Source: an uncultured Ruminococcus sp. (lineage in GTDB: Bacteria > Bacillota > Clostridia > Oscillospirales > Ruminococcaceae). From it: 6,438 nucleotides of DNA. Below are positions 1-5,550 of this stretch, piece after piece. Position 1 is the stretch's first letter. Every line of letters starts with the position of its first letter. The stretch lies in contig CAMWRC010000072.1 in NCBI GenBank assembly GCA_947176565.1, positions 1 to 6,438 of the forward strand, given 5' to 3'. The notes under the pieces were generated by a model. It was not told the DNA's origin. It searched no databases and was given only the letters and a program-made list of their open reading frames with translations. A program made the translations under genes and the position numbers.

Positions 1-1
1 A

Positions 2-121
2 TGCAAAACAGTTGTAGGCGGCGCAGTTCTCACAGAATCATACGCCAGACAGATACACGCTGATTTCTATGCCAAAGACGCTAAACAGACTGTTGATATA
101 GCTGCGGAAATCTACTGCTGA
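2..121 (+). CDS. 3' end of a cobalamin-binding methyltransferase (MetH-like), partial
   Basis: The gene is cut by the window's left edge; only the last 39 residues and the TGA stop are visible. The reading frame contains VVGGAVLTESYARQI followed by ADFYAKDAKQTVDIA. This matches the end of B12-binding (Rossmann-like) domains, whose usual form is vGGAvlt..yA..IGADfYakDA...V. It is typical of methionine synthase (MetH) and related corrinoid proteins that transfer methyl groups through cobalamin. In many Firmicutes, MetH ends with this domain and lacks a reactivation domain, which fits the stop immediately after it. The catalytic homocysteine and folate domains lie outside the window, so a stand-alone corrinoid protein cannot be excluded. 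The next gene starts 32 bases downstream on the same strand with no terminator between, so the two may be co-transcribed. Confidence 0.7.
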   Translation, partial: CKTVVGGAVLTESYARQIHADFYAKDAKQTVDIAAEIYC

Positions 122-140
122 AAATAAACAAACAACTGCT

Positions 141-146
141 AGGAGG
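141..146 (+). promoter_or_regulatory. Ribosome binding site deciding the start of the 154-564 gene
   Basis: A perfect AGGAGG lies 7 bases before the ATG at 154 and only 4 bases before the in-frame TTG at 151. The spacing favours the ATG. Confidence 0.8.
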
Positions 147-153
147 CGATTTG

Positions 154-564
154 ATGACTGACAGGGAATCAGTGATATTTATGATATTCATAGTGCTTAT
201 TATTGTAATTATTGCCTGTTCTTCAAATTCAGATGCACATACAGAAGAAAAATCGCCTCCGAAACCAGACCCGAGCAAGGATAAACAGAATAAATTTGCA
301 AGGGAAATTCTCCGCGGAAATACCACTCCCGAAAAAATCGTGGAAAAAGACGGCTATGATATTGAACACGTAAAACAGTGGGTCGCAAACTATGAAAAAG
401 CTGCCGTTCAGGCTGCTCTCGAAGCTGATAAAACAAGTACCCGCATAAAACTCATGGAGGAAGATATAGAATGGTTTAAACAAACCTGCCGTAAATTCAT
501 AGGCGATGACTGGGAAACAAAAACCGATTTCTCTAACCGTTTCGTAACAAAACACATGAAATAA
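154..564 (+). CDS. Small membrane-anchored or lipoprotein-like protein with HTH-like region, unknown function
   Basis: This 136-residue protein is not one I recognise. Residues 7-21 form a very hydrophobic segment rich in Ile and Val, ending in IIAC at residues 19-22. That resembles a lipobox with Cys22 as the lipidated residue, although the N-terminus (MTDRES) lacks the usual Lys/Arg cluster. Residues 30-45 are a charged, proline-containing linker. Residues 46-80 (FAREILRGNTTPEKIVEKDG through VKQWVANYE) look like the helix-turn-helix of IS3/IS630-type transposase OrfA proteins: ILRG, then a second helix, then VxxWVxxY. Residues 83-117 are predicted to be a long charged helix. It follows the MetH-like tail closely and may share its transcript. 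The start is the ATG served by AGGAGG. It may be a membrane-tethered regulator, or a lipoprotein in which the HTH resemblance is coincidental. The gene is well supported; the function is not. Confidence 0.75.
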   Translation: MTDRESVIFMIFIVLIIVIIACSSNSDAHTEEKSPPKPDPSKDKQNKFAREILRGNTTPEKIVEKDGYDIEHVKQWVANYEKAAVQAALEADKTSTRIKLMEEDIEWFKQTCRKFIGDDWETKTDFSNRFVTKHMK

Positions 565-570
565 TAATCA

Positions 571-601
571 ATTAATAAAATATACACAGATATTTATTAA
601 T
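571..601. repeat. AT-only inverted repeat after the small protein gene
   Basis: ATTAATAAA (571-579) pairs with TTTATTAAT (593-601), with a further TA/TA pair possible across a one-base bulge. All pairs are A-T and no T-run follows, so this is a weak hairpin and not a convincing terminator. Confidence 0.4.
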
Positions 602-610
602 CCTGTTTCG

Positions 611-619
611 GCAATATGC
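611..619 (+). promoter_or_regulatory. GCAATATGC motif, copy 1
   Basis: This is one of three exact copies of a 9-base motif with symmetrical GCA-ATA-TGC arms, found only in intergenic DNA here (611-619, 686-694, 5490-5498). It may be a protein-binding site. That role is inferred from the recurrence alone. Confidence 0.35.
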
Positions 620-627
620 AAAATAGC

Positions 628-648
628 TAAAATTCAGGTGTAAAATTC
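628..648 (+). repeat. Direct repeat TAAAATTC x2 upstream of the GH5 promoter
   Basis: TAAAATTC occurs at 628-635 and again at 641-648, separated by AGGTG, giving a 13-base period. It ends 23 bases before the -35 box, a position often used by activators, but no known regulator is recognised. Confidence 0.4.
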
Positions 649-671
649 TACAGCATATTTCACAGAATACC

Positions 672-700
672 TTGAAATTTTTGGGGCAATATGCTAAAAT
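672..700 (+). promoter_or_regulatory. Promoter of the GH5 cellulase gene
   Basis: A -35 box TTGAAA (672-677) and a -10 box TAAAAT (695-700) are separated by the optimal 17 bases. TGC directly before the -10 box gives an extended -10. The expected start of transcription is near 707, leaving a leader of roughly 100 bases. The second GCAATATGC motif (686-694) lies within the spacer, so a bound protein could block or modulate RNA polymerase. This is a sigma-A type promoter predicted from sequence. Confidence 0.7.
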
Positions 701-773
701 AAATCTATAAGGGGATTTTTGTATTTTGTTTTCCCCGTTTTCACATAGTTAAAATAATTGTAGAAACATAACG

Positions 774-789
774 CTGCAATTTATTGCAG
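774..789 (+). promoter_or_regulatory. Perfect hairpin directly before the GH5 ribosome binding site
   Basis: CTGCAAT (774-780) and ATTGCAG (783-789) form a perfect 7-base inverted repeat with two bases between (a 6-bp stem with a tetraloop in RNA). It ends immediately before GAAAGGA (791-797), the ribosome binding site, which lies 7 bases from the ATG at 805. It may influence translation or mRNA stability, or be an operator in DNA. Confidence 0.45.
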
Positions 790-804
790 AGAAAGGATTT
801 ATTC

Positions 805-2976
805 ATGTTTATCAAAACAAAAATATCACGCTTCTTCAGTACAGCTGCGGCTGCTGTATGCCTTATCTCCGGCGTGAAACTTGCACCTATGCAGTTCTCA
901 ACAGATGCGGCTGACGAACTCACTGCATTTGAAATAACTGAAGCAATGCAGCTCGGCTGGAATCTCGGAAATACTCTCGATTCCTATAACGGAAATCTTC
1001 CGTCTATGGGTCTTGAAGCTGAAACTACATGGGGCAATCCAGTTACAACTAAGGAAATGATTGATACTGTAAAGGCTAAGGGATTCAATACTGTACGTGT
1101 TCCTGTAACATGGTTCCAGCACGTTGACAAGGACAATGGCTATAAAATTGATGATGCATGGCTCGCTCGTGTAAAGGAAGTCGTTGATTACTGCTATGAC
1201 AACGGTATGTATGTTATCCTCAACCTCCACCATGAAGAACCTTATCAGAACCGCGCAACTCTCGGCGCAGACTATGAGGAAATCACAGGATATGTCACAG
1301 CTCTCTGGAAACAGATTGCCGAAGCTTTCAAGGATTATGACCAGCATCTCGTATTCGAAACCATGAACGAACCACGTGCCACAGGTACTGACCACGAATG
1401 GTGGGGACCTCATCAGGACGAAGTTGATACTATCAACAAAATAAATGCAGATGCCGTTAAGGTTATCAGAGGCGTTGACTCGCCATACAGCGATTCGCGT
1501 CTTATCATGATTCCGGGCTACTGCGCTTCCAGCGATACAGCTATGATGTCCGGCGTGGTTGTTCCTGATGATGATTATGTTGCTGTTTCCGTTCACGCAT
1601 ATTCACCTTACGGATTCGCTATGGACGATAAAATCGCAGACCACAGCACATTCACTACGGCATACTCAAACGAGCTGACAACTATTCTCGACGGTATCAG
1701 AAAGACATTCGGCGATAAGAATATTCCTGTAGTTCTCGGCGAATTCAGTGCCTCAAACTTCGGGAATACCGACGCACGCGTTGAATGGGCTGAAGCTTAC
1801 ATCAAGACTACAAAAGAAATGGGTATGCCCTGTGTTCTCTGGGATAATAACGTAATCGCAAACAACGGCGGAGAAGCTCATGGCTATCTCAACAGAAGCA
1901 ATTGTACTTGGTATGAAGCATCTGAACCGGTTGTCGACAAAATGGTCGAAGTAATGAACGATAAGTCAGTCGTATGGGGAAGCGCAAGAAAATCCCCTGT
2001 TATTGAGCATGACGACATAACTACCGGCAAACAGCTCACTGACAAAACATATGACATTGACGCTTCTATTGAAAACGGCAACTGCACAGAGGGTCTGAAC
2101 ATATCATGGGCTGACCTCAAAGACGGCGATGTTGCTATCAAGTTTACAGGAGATGCTCCGGTAATCGCTGTCTGCGACGCTGACTGGGATAACTGGACGG
2201 AAATAAAGCACTACGATGTTGATGAGGAAAAGGGTATCGCTTACTATTCATCACAGCATATATCAGCTGCATGGGAAGGCAAGAATCTTGATGTGAAAGA
2301 TATTGCTCATCTCTTTGCAAGAACAAACAGCAAGACAAATATAACCGCTATCGCTATTATCGGCGAGGGTAAGGGCGACATCGAAGCACCTCCGGAAGAT
2401 GATACAAAAGTATATGAAATTTCCATGGCTGACAGAAAAGATTCCGATAAGCTTACATTCGTAATCGAAGGTGCTGCCGGTTCAACAACAAACGGCTGTG
2501 TCGGCTATATGGGTGATGACTGGACTTCCCTCGAATGGGAGGGCAAAATCGCTTCCGACGGAAAACTTACAGTCGAAGTGGATATTTCTTCAATTCCGGC
2601 AAGCATTTCCTCTGCACAGATTCAGATTTGGTGGTGCGACGACAAGACAGCTGAAATGACCGGTTATTCATTCGGCGATGAGGTACAGCCTCCTACATCT
2701 GCACCTACTACACAGGAACCTACAAAAGAACCTTCCAGCAATCCGTCCGGAAATATTGCATACGGCGATGTAAACTGCGACGGCGAAGTTACTGTTGCTG
2801 ATGCTACGCTTCTGCTCCAGTATCTCGGAAACGGAGATAAGTATACTATCACAGATGACGGAAAACTCAATGCTGATGTTGACGGCGAATCAGGTCTTTC
2901 ACCTGCTGACGCACTTGTAATACAGCAGCTTGATGCAGGTCTCTACACAATAGAACAGCTTCCGCTGTCAAAGTAA
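805..2976 (+). CDS. Cellulosomal endo-beta-glucanase, GH5 (subfamily 4-like) with CBM-like modules and dockerin
   Basis: A 723-residue secreted enzyme predicted to cleave internal beta-1,4 bonds of cellulose, xyloglucan or mixed-linkage glucans. After a signal peptide (about residues 1-36), the GH5 domain spans about 40-395. It contains GWNLGNTLD (51-59), Arg98 in VRVPVTW, His142-His143 in NLHHE, the acid/base Glu189 in MNEPR, His264 and Tyr266 in VHAYSP, the nucleophile Glu313 in LGEFS, and Trp346 in VLWDNN; no key residue is missing. The GWNLGNTLD and ETTWGNP pattern fits subfamily GH5_4. Two further beta-rich, Trp-containing modules follow (about 409-515 and 533-625). The second resembles CBM80-type modules of R. 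flavefaciens GH5 enzymes, from memory. A Pro/Thr/Ser linker (about 626-652) leads to a dockerin (654-723) with calcium loops at 655-666 and 691-702. The start is the ATG served by GAAAGGA; an in-frame upstream TTG overlaps the hairpin. The gene has its own promoter and terminator. Confidence 0.93.
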   Translation: MFIKTKISRFFSTAAAAVCLISGVKLAPMQFSTDAADELTAFEITEAMQLGWNLGNTLDSYNGNLPSMGLEAETTWGNPVTTKEMIDTVKAKGFNTVRVPVTWFQHVDKDNGYKIDDAWLARVKEVVDYCYDNGMYVILNLHHEEPYQNRATLGADYEEITGYVTALWKQIAEAFKDYDQHLVFETMNEPRATGTDHEWWGPHQDEVDTINKINADAVKVIRGVDSPYSDSRLIMIPGYCASSDTAMMSGVVVPDDDYVAVSVHAYSPYGFAMDDKIADHSTFTTAYSNELTTILDGIRKTFGDKNIPVVLGEFSASNFGNTDARVEWAEAYIKTTKEMGMPCVLWDNNVIANNGGEAHGYLNRSNCTWYEASEPVVDKMVEVMNDKSVVWGSARKSPVIEHDDITTGKQLTDKTYDIDASIENGNCTEGLNISWADLKDGDVAIKFTGDAPVIAVCDADWDNWTEIKHYDVDEEKGIAYYSSQHISAAWEGKNLDVKDIAHLFARTNSKTNITAIAIIGEGKGDIEAPPEDDTKVYEISMADRKDSDKLTFVIEGAAGSTTNGCVGYMGDDWTSLEWEGKIASDGKLTVEVDISSIPASISSAQIQIWWCDDKTAEMTGYSFGDEVQPPTSAPTTQEPTKEPSSNPSGNIAYGDVNCDGEVTVADATLLLQYLGNGDKYTITDDGKLNADVDGESGLSPADALVIQQLDAGLYTIEQLPLSK

Positions 2977-2998
2977 TTCAGCCTCAGATTTTTCCGAA

Positions 2999-3030
2999 TT
3001 GTTGATTACCTGAAATCATATTATCAACAA
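2999..3030 (+). repeat. Inverted repeat after the GH5 gene
   Basis: TTGTTGAT (2999-3006) pairs with ATCAACAA (3023-3030) around a 16-base loop. It lacks a T-run and lies just before the stronger terminator. It may protect the 3' end of the mRNA or have no role. Confidence 0.35.
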
Positions 3031-3036
3031 AATTCA

Positions 3037-3085
3037 AAAAGTCCTGTTTTTATTTTCGCAGAAACAGGACTTTTATTACTTTTTA
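3037..3085 (+). terminator. Rho-independent terminator between the GH5 and adaptor genes
   Basis: AAAAGTCCTGTTT (3037-3049) pairs perfectly with AAACAGGACTTTT (3062-3074), a 13-base stem with a 12-base loop. A T-rich stretch reaches 3085. The flanking A and T runs would let it work in both directions. It leaves only about 25 bases before the ribosome binding site of the next gene. Confidence 0.85.
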
Positions 3086-3110
3086 ACGGATTATTCCACA
3101 AAAACAAGAA

Positions 3111-3115
3111 AGAGG
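3111..3115 (+). promoter_or_regulatory. Ribosome binding site of the adaptor scaffoldin gene
   Basis: AGAGG (within GAAAGAGG) lies 8 bases before the ATG at 3124. No convincing -35/-10 pair can be placed between the preceding terminator and this site. Confidence 0.6.
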
Positions 3116-3123
3116 TAATTTAT

Positions 3124-4305
3124 ATGAATTTAAAAAAAATAATATCCACATTCACAGCGTTCATTATTGCTGCCGGAACTTCTGCACTTAATGTGAACGC
3201 CGAAGCCGACAACGGATTTACTCAGACTGAAATATCAGATTCCAGAATCAAGCCGTACATCTCACTTACAAAACAAGTACTGTCACGTGATGAATTATCT
3301 TCCGGTCATAAAGTAAATGTTCAGGTAATTGTTGATACAGAAGATTATTCCTATGCCGCAGCCGGTCTGCATATATACTATGACCCCCGTCTGGAAATAG
3401 AAACAGATTATGATGGACGAATCAACGTAAAAAGAGGATATGCTGCCAAGGACTTAAGTCTCAGCGTTTTCAATGACTCTACCGCAGAGGATTACGGAAT
3501 GAAAGGAATTTTCATTTCAACCGCTGGTGATGACAATTCCGGAACATCAGGTGTTCTTGCTGAATTTACATTCAATCTCCCGAATAATGTACATGATGGC
3601 GATGTTTATCCGCTGGATATAGTCTACAAGGAAAGTTCAAAGGTGAAAGATACATTCACAACATTTAATGATAATCTTACCGGAAGACTTATGCAGGCAT
3701 GGGCATTCACAAAGGGTATCTACAATAATGATACAAACTATAATTTTACCGCTGATTTCTCCCATATACAAAGGTGTCCGGCTCTCTGGGATATTGACCC
3801 AAGCTATGACGGCTATATCGCAGTTGGATTTCCTGTTGTAACTACTACCACTACCGCACCAACTACCACCACAACAACTATAAGATACACAACAACAACT
3901 ACAAGAACAACAACTACTGCAAGACCAACGACTACCACAAGAACAACAACTACCACAAGAACAACAACTACCGCAAGAACAACGACTACTGCAAGAACGA
4001 CAACTACCGCAAAAACAACAATTACTACAAATTCAACTACTACGAAAACTCCTGTTACAATCACGACAAAACCCACCGGAATCACTCTCAGTGGCGATGC
4101 AAACTGCGACGGCAAACTTTCAGTTGCCGATGCAACTCTTGTTCTTCAATACTGTGGAAACAAAGACAAATATACAATCAGCGAACAGGGACTTCTCAAT
4201 GCTGATGTTGACGGAACAGCGGGTATTTCTGCGGTTGATGCACTGATAATCCAGCAGGTAGATGCAGGAATTTATGATATAAGCGACTTGCCTCTTACAA
4301 AATAA
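3124..4305 (+). CDS. scaC: ScaC-like adaptor scaffoldin: cohesin, Thr-rich linker, dockerin
   Basis: This 393-residue secreted protein should bridge two parts of a cellulosome: its dockerin plugs into a scaffoldin while its single cohesin captures a dockerin-bearing protein. A signal peptide (1-26) with Lys-Lys and a hydrophobic core ends at VNA before EAD. A cohesin-like domain spans about 45-237, beginning ISLTKQVLSRDEL, with the strand pattern AGLHIYYDPRLEI, GIFISTAG and GVLAEFTFNLP typical of cohesins. Residues 240-319 are an 80-residue linker with 53 Thr. The dockerin (324-393) has calcium loops at 325-336 and 361-372; the second has Thr at position 5 where Asp is usual. The architecture matches R. 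flavefaciens ScaC, but that gene sits beside scaA in the sca cluster, whereas this one lies between a cellulase and a CAP gene. It may be a paralogue, so the symbol is tentative. Expression may depend on read-through from the GH5 gene. Confidence 0.85.
   Translation: MNLKKIISTFTAFIIAAGTSALNVNAEADNGFTQTEISDSRIKPYISLTKQVLSRDELSSGHKVNVQVIVDTEDYSYAAAGLHIYYDPRLEIETDYDGRINVKRGYAAKDLSLSVFNDSTAEDYGMKGIFISTAGDDNSGTSGVLAEFTFNLPNNVHDGDVYPLDIVYKESSKVKDTFTTFNDNLTGRLMQAWAFTKGIYNNDTNYNFTADFSHIQRCPALWDIDPSYDGYIAVGFPVVTTTTTAPTTTTTTIRYTTTTTRTTTTARPTTTTRTTTTTRTTTTARTTTTARTTTTAKTTITTNSTTTKTPVTITTKPTGITLSGDANCDGKLSVADATLVLQYCGNKDKYTISEQGLLNADVDGTAGISAVDALIIQQVDAGIYDISDLPLTK
3904..4029 (+). repeat. 18-base imperfect tandem repeat encoding the Thr-rich linker
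   Basis: Seven in-frame 18-base units encode a six-residue period: RTTTTA, RPTTTT, RTTTTT, RTTTTA three times, then KTTITT. Each unit starts with Arg or Lys. Synonymous Thr codons (ACA, ACT, ACC, ACG) vary between units, indicating age or selection against slippage. Such linkers are often O-glycosylated in secreted cellulosome proteins (family knowledge). Confidence 0.8.
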
Positions 4306-4328
4306 TCAAAGCTTTTTAAGACAACGAA

Positions 4329-4365
4329 AAGACTGTACAGTTAATTCTGTACAGTCTTATTTGTT
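4329..4365. terminator. Bidirectional terminator between convergent genes
   Basis: AAGACTGTACAG (4329-4340) and CTGTACAGTCTT (4347-4358) form a perfect 12-base stem with a 6-base loop. ATTTGTT follows on the plus strand and TTTTCG on the minus strand. It lies between the stop codons of the adaptor and CAP genes, so it probably serves both. Confidence 0.85.
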
Positions 4366-4407
4366 CGTTAAATATATAATAAATTTCCCTCCAATCATAG
4401 TATAAAA

Positions 4408-5199
4408 TTAAAACTCAAAAACAACTGAATCATATTCGCCGAGGAGGTATCTGCATACTACTTTTGCATCAGATTCTGTGATGAGACCATCTCTGAAGCA
4501 GTCAGCAGCTTCACGCTGTGCTTCGTTGAAGTATACAGGATAATCTTCATGCTGTTTGCGTACATAATCTGTGATAAGAGTGTAGTCAAATACGCTTATT
4601 GCTGCGTCGCCGTCAACATCACCGTCGCCCTTCGGAACTATAACTGTATCGGACGGGAGATACTGGTCTGCAAATTCAACATCAGTTCTTACGAATGTCT
4701 GCTGCCAATACCACTGATATGGCTTGTCGGGGTCATAATACACGCCAACGCCCATATGTGTGATTGTAGGATTCATAACAGATGCCCAGTGTTTCTCTGA
4801 ATGTCTCCACTGCTCAAATGTAACTTCTGTATCGCCAAATCCGCATGCGAGGTTTTCTGCTGCGAATCCATAAGGAACTATATCTGTATCGATAATTGTC
4901 TCAAATCCTTCTGTACCGCCGTTTCTTGTATGTGCGAAACTTTCAGAGGATTCTTCAGCTCTTACTGCCGCAACTTCGTTGAGATAAGGAACAACGTATA
5001 CAGGTTTAAGACCTGCTTCTTTTCTTGCCTGATTAACAAAGATTTCGATTTCGTTGATAAGCTGAGCAGTCTGTTCTTCTGTAGGAGCGGAATCAGCTTT
5101 TGCCGGAACATAAGCCGACATTGTAAGAGTCATCATAAAAGCGGAAACAAAACCTATTGCTCTTGAAAAAACCTTCTTAGTATTCTTAGTAGTCATCAT
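4408..5199 (-). CDS. Secreted CAP/SCP-domain protein with an atypical C-terminal dockerin
   Basis: This 263-residue protein has a signal peptide (1-35, cut likely after PAKA), a CAP (SCP/PR-1, YkwD-like) domain at about 45-170, and a dockerin-like C-terminus (192-263). CAP hallmarks are His90 in FAHTR, Glu115 in AENLA, SEKHWASVMNP (134-144, with His137), HMGVGVYY (148-155) and YWQQTF (164-169). The His and Glu residues match the conserved CAP cavity. Bacterial CAP domains have no agreed enzymatic role. The first dockerin loop, DVDGDAAISVFD (194-205), keeps the calcium-binding Asp residues. The second, DCFRDGLITESD (233-244), has Phe at position 3 where Asn or Asp is expected. The two loops differ from each other and from the dockerins of the two neighbouring genes. 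The start is the first of two adjacent ATGs, 7 bases from GGAGG (5211-5207). It is convergent with the adaptor gene. Attachment to a cellulosome is inferred from the dockerin. Confidence 0.88.
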   Translation of the reverse strand: MMTTKNTKKVFSRAIGFVSAFMMTLTMSAYVPAKADSAPTEEQTAQLINEIEIFVNQARKEAGLKPVYVVPYLNEVAAVRAEESSESFAHTRNGGTEGFETIIDTDIVPYGFAAENLACGFGDTEVTFEQWRHSEKHWASVMNPTITHMGVGVYYDPDKPYQWYWQQTFVRTDVEFADQYLPSDTVIVPKGDGDVDGDAAISVFDYTLITDYVRKQHEDYPVYFNEAQREAADCFRDGLITESDAKVVCRYLLGEYDSVVFEF

Positions 5200-5231
5200 A
5201 CTAACACCTCCGTGAAATTATACACACACTT

Positions 5232-5248
5232 GAAAACTTAATGTTTTC
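5232..5248 (-). promoter_or_regulatory. Small hairpin in the CAP gene leader
   Basis: GAAAAC (5232-5237) and GTTTTC (5243-5248) are inverted repeats around five bases, within the predicted 60-base leader of the CAP mRNA. The stem is AT-rich and weak. Confidence 0.3.
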
Positions 5249-5265
5249 TTTTCTTCTATGATTAG

Positions 5266-5294
5266 ATTATACCATATGCAAATGTTTTTTCATA
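5266..5294 (-). promoter_or_regulatory. Promoter of the CAP gene
   Basis: On the minus strand a perfect -10 box TATAAT (5271-5266) is preceded by TGG, an extended -10. A poor -35 candidate, TATGAA (5294-5289), lies 17 bases upstream. The weak -35 suggests dependence on the extended -10 or on an activator. Expected transcription start is near 5259. Confidence 0.6.
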
Positions 5295-5375
5295 CCCCAT
5301 AATCAAGATTTAATGCCTAAATTTTACGTCATGTATAACACAATATGCACAAACACTATTAAGCTCCTGTAAATT

Positions 5376-5498
5376 AGCTGAAAATTATACTATAAGTTTA
5401 TTTTGTGAGAATTATGGTTTTAGTTGCGATTTGCTAAATCAGCGAAAGATTATACTATAAGTTTATTTTCGGAATTTGTGGTTTAAGTTGCAATATGC
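5376..5498 (+). repeat. Two-copy direct repeat, 65-base period, upstream of the EcsC gene
   Basis: Copy 1 (5376-5434) and copy 2 (5441-5498) share an identical 21-base core at 5384-5404 and 5449-5469, containing ATTATACTATAAG. Both then end in a similar block, GTTTTAGTTGCGATTTGC (5417-5434) versus GTTTAAGTTGCAATATGC (5481-5498), with one base of length difference. The second copy runs into the -35 region of the EcsC promoter. The core contains -10-like TATACT, so the repeat may be a duplicated promoter or operator. The rest of the 5200-5550 interval holds the two divergent promoters and no credible gene. Confidence 0.7.
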
Positions 5499-5516
5499 AT
5501 CGGTTTGTGATATAAT
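5488..5516 (+). promoter_or_regulatory. Promoter of the EcsC-family gene
   Basis: TTGCAA (5488-5493), 17 bases, then a perfect TATAAT (5511-5516) preceded by TGA, an extended -10. The expected start is near 5523, just upstream of the ribosome binding site. The third GCAATATGC motif (5490-5498) overlaps the -35 box. Confidence 0.75.
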
Positions 5517-5550
5517 AATATGTAATGATTCGGAAGAAGGAGTTTTTATC

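Noticed and set aside
571..601. Terminator after the small membrane protein gene
   Set aside because: The stem is entirely A-T, bulged and without a following T-run.
711..736. GGGGA/TCCCC inverted repeat in the GH5 leader as a riboswitch or terminator
   Set aside because: Only five pairs around a 16-base T-rich loop, with no conserved riboswitch core that I recognise.
784..804. Upstream TTG start for the GH5 gene
   Set aside because: It lies in the hairpin arm without a ribosome binding site, and would put extra residues before a normal signal peptide; ATG 805 has GAAAGGA at 7 bases.
898..1596. Long minus-strand open frame inside the GH5 gene
   Set aside because: The plus-strand frame carries complete GH5 motifs and catalytic residues; the antisense frame shows no recognisable domain.
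3813..4115. Minus-strand open frame encoding a Val-rich, membrane-like protein
   Set aside because: It is the antisense of the Thr-codon repeat (ACx read backwards gives Val codons) and has no ribosome binding site of its own.
5376..5498. CRISPR-like array
   Set aside because: Only two copies, imperfect and without unique spacers of constant length or cas genes; it reads as a simple promoter-region duplication.
5476..5550. Upstream in-frame start for the EcsC gene
   Set aside because: It would lie upstream of the predicted -35 box and transcription start; ATG 5551 has AAGGAG at 8 bases.
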